A stretch of 16,590 bases of DNA from Bryobacterales bacterium (GTDB lineage Bacteria > Acidobacteriota > Terriglobia > Bryobacterales > Bryobacteraceae), in the NCBI GenBank assembly GCA_003517725.1, contig DOZZ01000052.1, positions 1 to 16,590 on the forward strand. The letters run 5' to 3'. Below the pieces are notes generated by a model. It worked only from the letters and a program-made list of their open reading frames with translations. It searched no databases and was not told the DNA's origin. Below, piece by piece: positions 1 through 8,194 of the stretch (the first letter of the stretch is position 1; every line of letters starts with the position of its first letter). The position numbers and the translations under genes are program-made.

Positions 1-884
1 GCCTCTTTCATGGCCTTGAGCGTGTCGTAGTCGGTGGTGACGCGCGAGGTGCATGACCACGTAAAGTTCAGTTTTTTCAGCTTCGAGCAGAGCTCGATGG
101 TGCGCTCTTTGCGGTAGTTGAAGGTGTCGTCGTCGAAGAAGATTTCCTTCACCTGCGGGAAAGCTTCGAGCGCGAACGTGACCTCGGCCGCAATGTCGTC
201 GGACGAACGCAGTCTCCAGCGATGCCCCGAATGGGTCTGCGGCCAGAGACAGAAGGTGCACATGGCCGGGCAGCCGCGCGACGTGTAAAACGAAATATAG
301 GGGCTCAGCAGGAACGGAACGTTGTAGCGTGTAACATCCAGATCACGCTGATATACCTTAGTAACCCAGGGCAGCTCATCCAGATTCTCGATGGACGGCG
401 CCTCAGGATTGTTGATGACGCGGCCATCTTTGCGGTAACTCGCGCCGGGTAACTCTTCAAGCGGCTTGCCGTTGGCGTAATCGCGAATCTGATAATCGAA
501 CTCACGGCGAATGACAAAGTCGATGGCGGGGCTGGCGTTAAGAGATTTCTCGGGCTCAACCGTTACGGGAGGGCCGACGAAACAGACCTTCAGCGCCGGG
601 TTCGATGCCTTCATCATGGTCGCGATTTTACAATCGACATCGAAACCGGGCGTTGAAGTGAACAGCACGAGCAGTTCGAAATCCTTCGCCATCTCGACGG
701 TCTGCTCGATCGAGATGCCATGCGGCGGCGCGTCCACCACCTTACTGTCGGGCAGCATACCGGCGGGATAGCATAGCCACACCGGATACCAGTACGACTC
801 GATCTCCCGGGAGGCAGGCCAACGGGAACTCGCGCCACCGTCGAAGCCTTCAAAGGACGGCGGGTTCAGAAAAAGCGTGCGCAT
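1..884 (-). CDS. hpnJ: Hopanoid-biosynthesis B12-binding radical SAM protein HpnJ, N-terminal 294 residues (runs off the window)
   Basis: Reading the minus strand from ATG at 884 gives an open frame to the edge, starting [20 protein letters not shown]. The first ~130 residues have the layout of a cobalamin-binding domain. They are followed by [14 protein letters not shown], a CxxxCxxC radical SAM cluster site with cysteines at about 205, 209 and 212, and then FFDDDTFNY, typical of this subfamily. The N-terminal 'PPSF-GFDGGA-SR' stretch and the [13 protein letters not shown] stretch match my memory of HpnJ. In Burkholderia, HpnJ acts after HpnI and HpnK and is implicated in contracting the amino-sugar ring into the cyclitol ether head group of bacteriohopanetetrol; that role is family knowledge. 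The C-terminal part lies outside the window. Divergent from coaA, with 130 bases between the starts; only a weak GAAG precedes the ATG. Family confident; exact substrate inferred. Confidence 0.88.
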   Translation of the reverse strand, partial: MRTLFLNPPSFEGFDGGASSRWPASREIESYWYPVWLCYPAGMLPDSKVVDAPPHGISIEQTVEMAKDFELLVLFTSTPGFDVDCKIATMMKASNPALKVCFVGPPVTVEPEKSLNASPAIDFVIRREFDYQIRDYANGKPLEELPGASYRKDGRVINNPEAPSIENLDELPWVTKVYQRDLDVTRYNVPFLLSPYISFYTSRGCPAMCTFCLWPQTHSGHRWRLRSSDDIAAEVTFALEAFPQVKEIFFDDDTFNYRKERTIELCSKLKKLNFTWSCTSRVTTDYDTLKAMKE

Positions 885-1014
885 GTTTGAGTACTTCAGT
901 TTAACATGGCCCAGATTCTGTAGCACCACCATTCTGCGCTACCTATGCATAACAAAATGGCGGACTTACACGATTCTTGCAGCACATGCGTTACCATCGG
1001 CTCAGCTGGCTAAT

Positions 1015-1974
1015 GTGACACATCCCGTGTCTCTCCTTGGGACTGCCACGGCGGACCCCTACCTGCGTTTCTCGCGCAGCGAGTGGTCGCGCCTGCGCGC
1101 TTTCACGCATCTGCCGTTGACGGAGCAGGAGTTAGGCAGCCTGCGCGGCATCAATGAGCGCATCTCGCTCGAGGAAGTCGCCAGCGTTTACCTGCCTCTC
1201 TCGCGGCTGTTGAACCTTTACGTCAGCGCGGTGCAATCGCTACATGACGCCACCGACACGTTTCTCGGCAACCTGCCCGCGCGCGTCCCTTACATCATTG
1301 GCCTGGCCGGATCCGTGGCGGTGGGCAAAAGCACCACCGGGCGCATTCTGCAAACGCTGCTGTCGCGCTGGCCGCACCACCCGCAAGTGGATCTGGTGGC
1401 CACCGACGGCTTCCTCTACCCCACCAGCGTGCTGCGCGAGCGCGGCCTGTTGAATCGCAAAGGCTTTCCTGAAAGTTACGACCAGCGCCGGCTGATTCGC
1501 TTCCTGACCGCCGTCAAAAGCGGCGAGCCGGAAGCAGCGGTGCCGGTCTACTCGCATCTGCTCTACGACATTGTCCCGAACCAGATGAAGACGGTGCAGC
1601 AGCCCGACATTCTGATCGTCGAAGGCCTGAACGTGCTGCAGGCCAGCGGGGCGAGCCGGCACTCGCGGGTGTTCGTCAGCGACTTCTTCGATTTCTCGAT
1701 TTACCTGGACGCCACCGAGCCCACCATCGAGAACTGGTACGTCGAGCGATTCCTGAAGCTGTGCGAGACCGTATTCACCAACCCCGCTTCGTACTTCCAT
1801 CACTACGCGGGGTTGAGCCGCGAGGAGGCCACCGCGACCGCGCGTGCCATCTGGCAGGAGATCAACGGCCCGAACCTGCGCGAGAACATCGAGCCGACGC
1901 GCGAGCGAGCCCAACTAATTTTGACCAAAAGCCCGGACCACGGCGTGGAGCAGGTGCGACTGAGACGAATTTAG
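1015..1974 (+). CDS. coaA: Pantothenate kinase, type I (CoaA)
   Basis: Phosphorylates pantothenate with ATP, the first step of coenzyme A synthesis, in the cytosol. The protein aligns by eye with E. coli CoaA from [11 protein letters not shown] to the C-terminal [17 protein letters not shown]. It has the Walker A motif GSVAVGKS (residues 99-106), [24 protein letters not shown], the [14 protein letters not shown] segment and [12 protein letters not shown]. The start is not certain. The frame is open back to GTG 877, but that would overlap hpnJ and add 46 residues unlike the family. GTG 1015 gives 319 residues against 316 in E. coli; GTG 1027 is the next option. No clear Shine-Dalgarno precedes either. 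The gene stands alone: divergent from hpnJ, convergent with the Fe-S protein. Feedback inhibition by CoA is a family property and not visible here. Confidence 0.95.
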   Translation: MTHPVSLLGTATADPYLRFSRSEWSRLRAFTHLPLTEQELGSLRGINERISLEEVASVYLPLSRLLNLYVSAVQSLHDATDTFLGNLPARVPYIIGLAGSVAVGKSTTGRILQTLLSRWPHHPQVDLVATDGFLYPTSVLRERGLLNRKGFPESYDQRRLIRFLTAVKSGEPEAAVPVYSHLLYDIVPNQMKTVQQPDILIVEGLNVLQASGASRHSRVFVSDFFDFSIYLDATEPTIENWYVERFLKLCETVFTNPASYFHHYAGLSREEATATARAIWQEINGPNLRENIEPTRERAQLILTKSPDHGVEQVRLRRI

Positions 1975-2049
1975 GAGATTGCGGGCGACTGCGCCCTCGG
2001 TAAACGCAGGGTCTAAAAAACAACTGGGCGGACGCCTCTCTATCGCCAG

Positions 2050-2154
2050 GCCGGCTGAAGCCGGCTGCAGCTTAAAAGCCGCCCCACAAAGTTTTTCATG
2101 AGCTTGGGTAGGCCGCAGATCCTGAGAGACAGTGCGGCTTTTGAGCTCAGCCGG
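2050..2154. repeat. Palindromic intergenic element with long imperfect inverted repeat
   Basis: Between the convergent ends of coaA and the Fe-S oxidoreductase lies a structured element. The left arm at 2061-2082 and right arm at 2134-2154 are reverse complements over about 21 bases, with one mismatch and one extra base; the shared core is AAAAGCCGC / GCGGCTTTT. The 51-base loop holds a second inverted repeat (GCCGCA 2112-2117, TGCGGC 2133-2138). Just outside is a tight hairpin, GCCGGCT 2050-2056 with AGCCGGC 2059-2065. The right arm runs through the TGA of the minus-strand gene (2147-2149). The layout resembles REP-like dispersed palindromes, and it could also act as a bidirectional terminator or mRNA stabiliser. 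I cannot tell whether copies occur elsewhere in the genome. Confidence 0.6.
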
Positions 2155-4003
2155 CGTCCTGCATAGGCAATCGCGCGGCCGCAATTTGCGCGATGTCCAG
2201 CAACTTGACCGGGGTCTGCGTAACCTGCGGCAATGCATCGCGGAACATGGTCTGGCAAAACGGACAGGCGGCCGCGATGGTCCCGGCGCCGGTCTTCACG
2301 AGTTCCTCGGCGCGCGTTACATTGATACGCCGCCCCTTCTCTTCGCCCAGAAACATTTGTCCGCCCCCTGCGCCGCAACAAAAACTGCGCTCACGGTTCC
2401 TGGGCGCCTCCGCCAGTTTCGCGCCGGCCGACACCACTGCGCGCGGCTCATCGTAGATGTTGCGATAGCGGCCCAGGTAGCAGGGGTCGTGATAGACCAC
2501 CTTCTCCTTAGGACCGGTGAACCGCGGCAGCTTCGGCTCCAGACGCGCCAGCAATTCACTATGGTGCTCAATCACGAAATTGGCGCCCAACTCGCGCCAG
2601 TCCGTGCCAATGGTGCGCACGCAGTGCGGGCAGATGGAGAGCAGCTTCTTCGGCTTGGCCGCATTCAGCGTTTCGATATTGCCTTCCGCCAAAGTCGAGA
2701 ACAGCAGATCGTTGCCCAGGCGGCGCGCCGGGTCGCCGTTGCAGCGCTCCTTACGCAGCACGCCGAACGTCACACCGCAGTGCCGCATAACGCGCACCAG
2801 CGCCAGGATCGTCTCGCGCCCCTGCGGATCGTACGCGCCCATGCAGCCCAGCCACAGGCAGTATTCCTGCGAGCCGTCGTAGATCGGCAGTTCGGCCTTT
2901 TCGATGAACTTCTGCCGGTCGCCCGATGCGAAGCCCAATGCGTTGCCGTTACGCTCCATGGTCAGGAACAGCTTGGTGCCGTACTCGTCCTGCCATTGGC
3001 CCGTGTTCACCGCGCCGCGCCGCAGGCCGATGATCAGCGGCAGGTGCTGGATGCCCACGGGACACTGGAATTCGCAGCCGCCGCAGGTGACGCACTGGAA
3101 CGCGGCTTCTTCCGAAATGTAGCTCTCGAGCAGCGGCTTTTCCGCGTTGGCTCCCTGGTCCCGCAGGTAGCGGCGCAGGCCCAGCACAATCTCTTTCGGA
3201 TCCAGAATTTTGCCGGTGTTCGAAGCCGGGCAATGTTCGGTGCAGCGGCCGCACTCGACGCAGGAGAAGACCTGCAGCGCGTCGATTCCCGTGATGTCCT
3301 TGCCGGTGACGAGGCCGAAATCCTCATCGCCGGTGAGCGGCGGGATGGCGCTGAAGCCGGGCCGTTTGGCGAGGATCGCCACGGGACTCAACACCAGGTG
3401 CAGGTGCTTGGTGTGCGGGATCAGCGGCAGAAAAACCAGCAGGCACAGCGTGTGCAGCCACCAGTCGGCCTTGCCCGCGAGGCTGCCGTCGGCCAGCCGG
3501 AACTGGGCGAGGAAAGTGACCATCAGCAGGAAGATCAGCAGCGCAATCACGCCCGATTCGTAGGAGACCGCGCCCAGCCAGCGCGGCCGCTCGATAAAGC
3601 GGCGCACAAAAAGGCTGGCGATCGATACGGCCACGGTGACGGCGAACAGCGCGACGAAGCCGAAGTACAGAATGCCCCACATGGAATCGCGCGGCAGCAG
3701 CGTCACGCCGTAGCCGGCGGCCACGTGATTCAGCGTGACCAGCGCGAAGGCACAGAAGCCCCAAAACACAAACGCGTGGGCGATACCCGGGGCAGGGCGT
3801 TCGCGGATGACCTTGCCTTGCAGCAACACTTCCCACACGAAAGCGCGCAGCCGCGGCAGCACCGGCGAAAGTGAAGATCCGGGCTCCTTCCGGGACTGCC
3901 GGATGATGCCCAGCACCGGGCCGAAGCGCCGCCAGAACAGCGCCAACGAAAGCAAGATCAATGCCGAGAGGATGACCTTTTCAACCCAGAAAGGCTGGCC
4001 CAT
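2147..4003 (-). CDS. Membrane-anchored (Fe-S)-binding oxidoreductase, EtfAB:quinone oxidoreductase (FadF/EMO) type
   Basis: 618 residues. The N-terminal half has about five membrane helices (roughly 8-24, 74-95, 108-132, 150-168, 182-200), with histidines (H76, H93, H184, H197, H200, H202) that could ligate heme b, as in NarI-like domains. Next come two ferredoxin-type motifs: C248-C251-C254-C258 followed by P, and C304-C307-C310-C314 followed by P. The C-terminal half has two cysteine-rich HdrD-like repeats: C382/C387...C421...C458xxC461 with the family signature ERCNGDPARR, and C508...C542-C543...C580xxC583. This architecture is that of the FadF/EMO proteins, which pass electrons from EtfAB (for instance in fatty-acid beta-oxidation) to menaquinone; that role is inferred because no etf gene is in the window. 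The start is well supported: AAGGA at 4010-4014 lies 6 bases before ATG 4003. Alternative: another heterodisulfide-reductase-like respiratory subunit. Confidence 0.87.
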   Translation of the reverse strand: MGQPFWVEKVILSALILLSLALFWRRFGPVLGIIRQSRKEPGSSLSPVLPRLRAFVWEVLLQGKVIRERPAPGIAHAFVFWGFCAFALVTLNHVAAGYGVTLLPRDSMWGILYFGFVALFAVTVAVSIASLFVRRFIERPRWLGAVSYESGVIALLIFLLMVTFLAQFRLADGSLAGKADWWLHTLCLLVFLPLIPHTKHLHLVLSPVAILAKRPGFSAIPPLTGDEDFGLVTGKDITGIDALQVFSCVECGRCTEHCPASNTGKILDPKEIVLGLRRYLRDQGANAEKPLLESYISEEAAFQCVTCGGCEFQCPVGIQHLPLIIGLRRGAVNTGQWQDEYGTKLFLTMERNGNALGFASGDRQKFIEKAELPIYDGSQEYCLWLGCMGAYDPQGRETILALVRVMRHCGVTFGVLRKERCNGDPARRLGNDLLFSTLAEGNIETLNAAKPKKLLSICPHCVRTIGTDWRELGANFVIEHHSELLARLEPKLPRFTGPKEKVVYHDPCYLGRYRNIYDEPRAVVSAGAKLAEAPRNRERSFCCGAGGGQMFLGEEKGRRINVTRAEELVKTGAGTIAAACPFCQTMFRDALPQVTQTPVKLLDIAQIAAARLPMQDAG

Positions 4004-4088
4004 GTGGTGTCCTTAAGACAATATCACCGGCGCGTTGGCCCGCTACATGCAAAGGAAAAGGCAGCATCCGGTTCGGATGACTTACATC

Positions 4089-4095
4089 GAGGAGA
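4089..4095 (+). promoter_or_regulatory. Shine-Dalgarno deciding the start of the small membrane peptide
   Basis: GAGGAGA lies 8 bases before ATG 4104. It favours that start over the in-frame upstream codon at 4035, which would add 23 hydrophilic residues absent from this family. Confidence 0.7.
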
Positions 4096-4103
4096 ACGAT
4101 TTT

Positions 4104-4253
4104 ATGCTGCTCATCATCGGCGCCATTCTGTTCATCGTCTGGATCCTGGGCTTGACCGCGTTTCACGTGGCCGGGGGCTTTATTCACCTGCTGGTCATCC
4201 TGGCGGTCATCTCACTCATCATGCATTTCGTCCGCGGCCGATCGGCGGTCTAG
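4104..4253 (+). CDS. Small membrane protein, lmo0937 family
   Basis: A 49-residue peptide, almost entirely two hydrophobic segments: MLLIIGAILFIVWILGLTAF, then a GG-x-IHLLVILAVISLIM stretch, ending in a basic FVRGRS tail. The order 'W-I-L-G-L ... G-x-IHLL-VI' is the pattern of the lmo0937 family, found singly in many bacteria and without known function. The start follows a good Shine-Dalgarno. The frame extends to 4035, but that region is charged and looks untranslated. It is divergent from the Fe-S oxidoreductase (100 bases between starts) and 56 bases before the epimerase gene. Membrane location is evident; the role is unknown. Confidence 0.75.
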   Translation: MLLIIGAILFIVWILGLTAFHVAGGFIHLLVILAVISLIMHFVRGRSAV

Positions 4254-4281
4254 TTGCGCCCCGTGGCACTCACGCTAAAAT
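4254..4281 (+). promoter_or_regulatory. Possible sigma-70-like promoter for the epimerase-to-holA gene run
   Basis: TTGCGC (4254-4259), 16 bases, then TAAAAT (4276-4281) immediately after the small-peptide stop and 28 bases before the TTG start at 4310. The -10 is good (5 of 6); the -35 matches only in its TTG half. Suggestive only. Confidence 0.3.
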
Positions 4282-4309
4282 GAAGCATTTGCCACAAGGG
4301 GGCGAGTAG

Positions 4310-5251
4310 TTGCGGATTCTTGTATCGGGTGCAGCCGGTTTTGTTGGATCTCACATGTGCGACCGCCTGTTGGCGGAGGGTCACAAGGTTGCCGGTGTAG
4401 ACAATTTCTGCACCGGCAGCGCGCAAAATCTCGCGCATCTAACGGAACACGAGCACTTCGAATTCTACGAACAGGACGTCACCCAGCGTTTTTCCCTCCC
4501 GGATAAATTCGACGCCGTGCTGCACATGGCGTCACCCGCCAGCCCCAAGGATTATCTGGAACTGCCGATAGAAACGCTCGATGTCGGCTCCGCCGGCACC
4601 CGCAACATGCTCGAAATCGCCGGCCAGAACGACGCCAAGTTCCTGCTGACCTCCACCTCGGAAGCTTATGGAGATCCGCACGTCCATCCCCAGGTGGAAA
4701 CCTATTGGGGCAACGTGAATCCCGTGGGCACGCGCTCCTGTTACGACGAGAGCAAGCGCTTCGCCGAAGCCCTGACGATGGCTTACCACCGCAAACGCGG
4801 GATCAAAACTTCCATCGCTCGAATTTTCAACACCTATGGGCCGCGCATGAAGCTGAACGACGGTCGGGTGGTTCCGGCCTTTCTGGATCAGGCCTTGCGC
4901 GGCGAGCCGATCACGGTGTTTGGCGATGGTTCTCAGACCCGCAGTTTCTGCTATGTCAGCGATCTGGTGGACGGACTCTACCGTCTGATGCAAGCGGACG
5001 AGCCCTACCCGGTAAATCTCGGAAATCCCAACGAGATGACCATCCGCGACTTCGCCGAAACCATTGTGGACCTGTTGCAATCCGCCAGCCGCATCGTCTA
5101 CGAGCCGCTGCCGGAGGACGATCCACAACAGCGTCAGCCCGACATCACCAAGGCGCGCCAGTTGCTTGGATGGGAACCGAAAGTGAATCTGCGTGAAGGT
5201 TTAGAGCGCACCATCGCCTATTTCCGATCCAACCAGAGCGTCACGGTTTAG
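4310..5251 (+). CDS. UDP-glucuronate decarboxylase / UDP-xylose synthase (extended SDR)
   Basis: NAD-dependent decarboxylation of UDP-glucuronate to UDP-xylose, a donor for exopolysaccharide or LPS glycosylation, in the cytosol. The 313 residues show the Rossmann motif GAAGFVGSH (7-15), [22 protein letters not shown], the catalytic STSEAYGDP segment (T116, E118), Y145-x3-K149 (CYDESK), [43 protein letters not shown], and [13 protein letters not shown] with [13 protein letters not shown], the [13 protein letters not shown] stretch and the DDPQ-R-PDI-KA run are closer to UXS than to the generic GalE or dTDP-glucose dehydratase families. Length fits the soluble bacterial form without a membrane anchor. 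It starts with TTG, preceded by AAGGGGG at about 4296-4302. The next gene follows after 56 bases. Alternative: a related NDP-sugar epimerase. Confidence 0.88.
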   Translation: MRILVSGAAGFVGSHMCDRLLAEGHKVAGVDNFCTGSAQNLAHLTEHEHFEFYEQDVTQRFSLPDKFDAVLHMASPASPKDYLELPIETLDVGSAGTRNMLEIAGQNDAKFLLTSTSEAYGDPHVHPQVETYWGNVNPVGTRSCYDESKRFAEALTMAYHRKRGIKTSIARIFNTYGPRMKLNDGRVVPAFLDQALRGEPITVFGDGSQTRSFCYVSDLVDGLYRLMQADEPYPVNLGNPNEMTIRDFAETIVDLLQSASRIVYEPLPEDDPQQRQPDITKARQLLGWEPKVNLREGLERTIAYFRSNQSVTV

Positions 5252-5307
5252 CCAAACTCTTCGCGATCAAGCTGTAAGATAGAGACAAGCCCCGTCGCTT
5301 GCCATTG

Positions 5308-8169
5308 ATGTCTTCTTTGCTGGACCCGATAGAATTTGGCCACCGCCCGGAACGCACCCGCCTGGGCCAGGCCTGGTTGCAATCCCTGGACACCGCCCTG
5401 AGCCAGCGTCTCAAGACGCTCCTCGAGTCCGTCCCGGATCCAGACCAGTCGCTCCACTATCTGGGCCGTTTCCAGCAGCAGGCACCTGAACATTTCGAGC
5501 GCATCCACGCCATCCCGGCCGCGCTGCGCTACCTGGTTACAATTTTCTCCTTCAGCGGATTTCTGTCCGAGGCCGTTCTCAAAAACCCCGAGTGGATTCT
5601 GGATTGCGCCGCGGCCGGCGACATGTTCCGCGTGCTGCCATGCGACGCCTATTGCAAACGGCTGGCCGCCAGCCTGGATTCGGCCACGGCGGTGCCCTCG
5701 GCCCTGGCGCTGGCGCGCTTCCGGCGCCGCGAGATTCTGCGCATCGTGCTGCACGACGTGCTCGGCATGGCCTCGCTTTCGGACGTCACGGAAGAGCTTT
5801 CGAACCTGGCCGACGCCATCCTGAAAGTGGCCTACACGCGCACGCGCCAAGCCGTCGCGCAGCGCCTCGACTTCGCCTGCGACGCGCCGTTTTCCGTGAT
5901 CGCTCTCGGCAAGCTGGGCGGCCGTGAGCTGAACTACTCCTCGGATATCGACCTGCTCTTCGTCTATGACGGAAACAGCGAGGGAGCCTCCCCTAGCGGC
6001 ATGAGCGTCCAGGAATTTCTGCAGCGCGTCGCCAACGAATACACGGCCCTGCTCTCCAGCTACACCAGCGAGGGTCTGTGCTACCGCGTCGATCTGCGGC
6101 TGCGCCCCGACGGGCGCTTCGGCGAGGTGTGCCATTCGCTCGCGGGCGCCGTGCAGTATTACCGCAATCGAGCCCGCGACTGGGAATTGCAGATGCTGAT
6201 CAAGGCCCGCGTGTGCGCCGGCGAGCCCGCTCCGGGCGCCGCGCTGCTGGAGTTCGCGAGCCCTCTGATTTACTCCACCACGCTCGATTTCAAAGCCGTG
6301 GAGGCCGTGTCGGAAACGCGCGAGCGCATGCACGAAAAAATGCGCCGCTCGCCGCAGCCTGGCCTCGATATCAAGCTCGCGCGCGGCGGTATTCGCGATA
6401 TCGAGTTCCTGGTGCAGTGCCTGCAGCGCCTGCATGGCGGCCGCGAGCCATGGGTCCGCCACGGCGGCACGCTGATGGCTCTTTTTCGCCTGCGCGATAA
6501 GGGCTTTCTTTCGAGTAGTGAGTACGCGCGGCTGGTTTCCGCCTACCAGTTTCTGCGGCATCTGGAGCACCGCCTGCAGTTCGATGAAGACCGCCAGACG
6601 CACACCCTGCCGACTGCCACGGACGCGCTGTCGGCGCTGGCTCGCAAGATGCCCGGGCATACCCAGGACACCACCGCGGGCTCGCTGCAGCGCGACCTAG
6701 ACGGCCACCTGGAAGCCGTCCGCGAACTGTATGAGCGCGTGATCTACGCCCAAAAGCCGACCTACGATCTGTTGCCAGAGCTACCCGGGCGGCCCTTTCC
6801 ATCGACCGCTGCCCCGCCCTTTCGCGGCGAGTTTCCGTCCTCCAACCTGGCCCGCTTTCTGGAACAGCGGACACCCCAGTTTGCCCAGTCGCTGCAGCAA
6901 CTGGACGCCGCGCGCGGCGGCGACCGCATGGAGCACTTTCTCGAAAAACTAGTGGCCCAGCCAGAGTGGCTCGAGCGCCTGGAAGGTCAGCCTGACCTAG
7001 CCCGCTGCGTGGTGGATCTGTTCGACCACAGCGCCTACTTCTCGGACCAGCTGATTCGCTACCCGGCGCTGCTCGACGAGGTCCAGCACGCCTGCGGTTC
7101 GCGCCAGGGCCGCACCGGTTTTGAGCCGCCCGAGGATGCCGGCGAACTGCGCCGCTTCTTCCGGCGTCAGATGATCCGCATCCAAAGCGACAGCGTGCAC
7201 CACAGCGTCAGCGTCTTCCGCACTCTGGCGCGCACCTCGGCGCTGGCCGATTCCGTCATCAACACGGCCTACGGCATCGCCCTGCGCGAAGCCCGCCAGA
7301 CCGCGCCGCCGGTGCAGCCCGGCTACCAGCCGGAAGGCCAGATGATGGTGATCGCGCTGGGCCGCCTGGGTATGCGCGAATTCGACTTGGCCTCGGACGC
7401 CGACCTGGTCTTCGCCATCCCCGACGAAGACGCGCCGGAGCTCGCGTTCTGGACCCTGGTGGCCGAGCAGATGATCCACGCCATCAGCGCCTACACCGGC
7501 GACGGCGTCATCTTCAGTGTCGATACGCGCCTGCGCCCCAACGGCCGCTCCGGCCCCCTGGTGCAAACCGAAAGCGTGTTCAAGGATTATTTCTCGCGCA
7601 GCGCCGAGGCGTGGGAAGGGATCTCCTACATGAAGGCGCGGGGCGTGGCCGGCGACCTGGAGCGCGCCACCACCTTCCTGAACGAATTGCAGGAGGTGGA
7701 CTGGCGCCGCTACGGCCAGAACGGCCGCTCCCGCAAAGAACTGGCCGGCATGCGCGCGCGCCTCGAAAAGGAGCAGGGCGCGCGCAACCCGCTGAAGGCG
7801 GGGCGCGGCGGCTATTACGACATCGATTTCGCGCTGCTGTACCTGCGGCTGAAGGGCGCCGGTATCTTCTTCAAGGTCCTGAACACGCCCGAACGCATTG
7901 ACGTGGTCGAAAAAATGGGACACCTGGAGCGCGAAGACGCCGACTTTCTGCGCCAGGCCGCCACCTTTTACCGCGCCCTCGACCACGGCCTGCGCATCGC
8001 CACCGGCCACGCCGAAGGCCGCCTGCCCGCCTCGCCCGCGCAGGTGGCCGTGCTCACCGATCTGGTGCACCGCTGGGCGCCGCCGGAAACGCCGGAGATT
8101 ACGCTCGAAGCCCGCCTGGCACAGTGCCGCCACCGCACCAGGCAGTTCTTCGATCGTCTCTTCGCCTAA
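5308..8169 (+). CDS. glnE: Bifunctional glutamine synthetase adenylyltransferase / adenylyl-removing enzyme
   Basis: Adds and removes AMP on glutamine synthetase in response to PII and glutamine, so it sets nitrogen assimilation. The 953 residues (E. coli about 946) have the expected duplicated plan. The N-terminal nucleotidyltransferase is GKLGGRELNYSSDIDLLF (aspartates ~213 and 215) followed by RVDLRLRPDGRFG, and its helical companion is RGGIRDIEFLVQ (from ~359). The second nucleotidyltransferase is GRLGMREFDLASDADLVF (aspartates ~697 and 699) with SVDTRLRPNGRSGPL, followed by RGGYYDIDFALLYLR (from ~833). By family precedent the first half de-adenylylates and the second adenylylates. Start: ATG 5308 chosen; TTG codons at 5299 and 5305 are in frame, and no clear Shine-Dalgarno decides. 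The second domain has R and M where the first has K and G in the G-K-L-G-G motif. No glnA or glnB is in the window. Confidence 0.95.
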   Translation: MSSLLDPIEFGHRPERTRLGQAWLQSLDTALSQRLKTLLESVPDPDQSLHYLGRFQQQAPEHFERIHAIPAALRYLVTIFSFSGFLSEAVLKNPEWILDCAAAGDMFRVLPCDAYCKRLAASLDSATAVPSALALARFRRREILRIVLHDVLGMASLSDVTEELSNLADAILKVAYTRTRQAVAQRLDFACDAPFSVIALGKLGGRELNYSSDIDLLFVYDGNSEGASPSGMSVQEFLQRVANEYTALLSSYTSEGLCYRVDLRLRPDGRFGEVCHSLAGAVQYYRNRARDWELQMLIKARVCAGEPAPGAALLEFASPLIYSTTLDFKAVEAVSETRERMHEKMRRSPQPGLDIKLARGGIRDIEFLVQCLQRLHGGREPWVRHGGTLMALFRLRDKGFLSSSEYARLVSAYQFLRHLEHRLQFDEDRQTHTLPTATDALSALARKMPGHTQDTTAGSLQRDLDGHLEAVRELYERVIYAQKPTYDLLPELPGRPFPSTAAPPFRGEFPSSNLARFLEQRTPQFAQSLQQLDAARGGDRMEHFLEKLVAQPEWLERLEGQPDLARCVVDLFDHSAYFSDQLIRYPALLDEVQHACGSRQGRTGFEPPEDAGELRRFFRRQMIRIQSDSVHHSVSVFRTLARTSALADSVINTAYGIALREARQTAPPVQPGYQPEGQMMVIALGRLGMREFDLASDADLVFAIPDEDAPELAFWTLVAEQMIHAISAYTGDGVIFSVDTRLRPNGRSGPLVQTESVFKDYFSRSAEAWEGISYMKARGVAGDLERATTFLNELQEVDWRRYGQNGRSRKELAGMRARLEKEQGARNPLKAGRGGYYDIDFALLYLRLKGAGIFFKVLNTPERIDVVEKMGHLEREDADFLRQAATFYRALDHGLRIATGHAEGRLPASPAQVAVLTDLVHRWAPPETPEITLEARLAQCRHRTRQFFDRLFA

Positions 8170-8194
8170 TACGCCCGCCTGATACGATTGAATC

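Noticed and set aside
877..1014. 46-residue N-terminal extension of CoaA
   Set aside because: Not conserved in type I pantothenate kinases as I recall them, and the GTG at 877 lies inside hpnJ; GTG 1015 gives the usual length.
1983..2020. Rho-independent terminator after coaA
   Set aside because: GGGCG-ACTG-CGCCC is only 5 bp and is followed by an A-tract 18 bases later, not a T-tract on this strand; on the other strand the T-tract lacks a solid stem before it.
2132..3874. 580-codon open frame on the plus strand opposite the Fe-S oxidoreductase
   Set aside because: Rich in R, Q, A and H with no domain or export signal; it mirrors the minus-strand gene, whose cysteine motifs and Shine-Dalgarno are unmistakable. 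Long antisense frames are expected at this GC.
5248..6660. 470-codon minus-strand frame opposite glnE
   Set aside because: Same shadow composition; glnE motifs on the plus strand explain the region. The minus-strand frame at 6997-8133 is rejected for the same reason.
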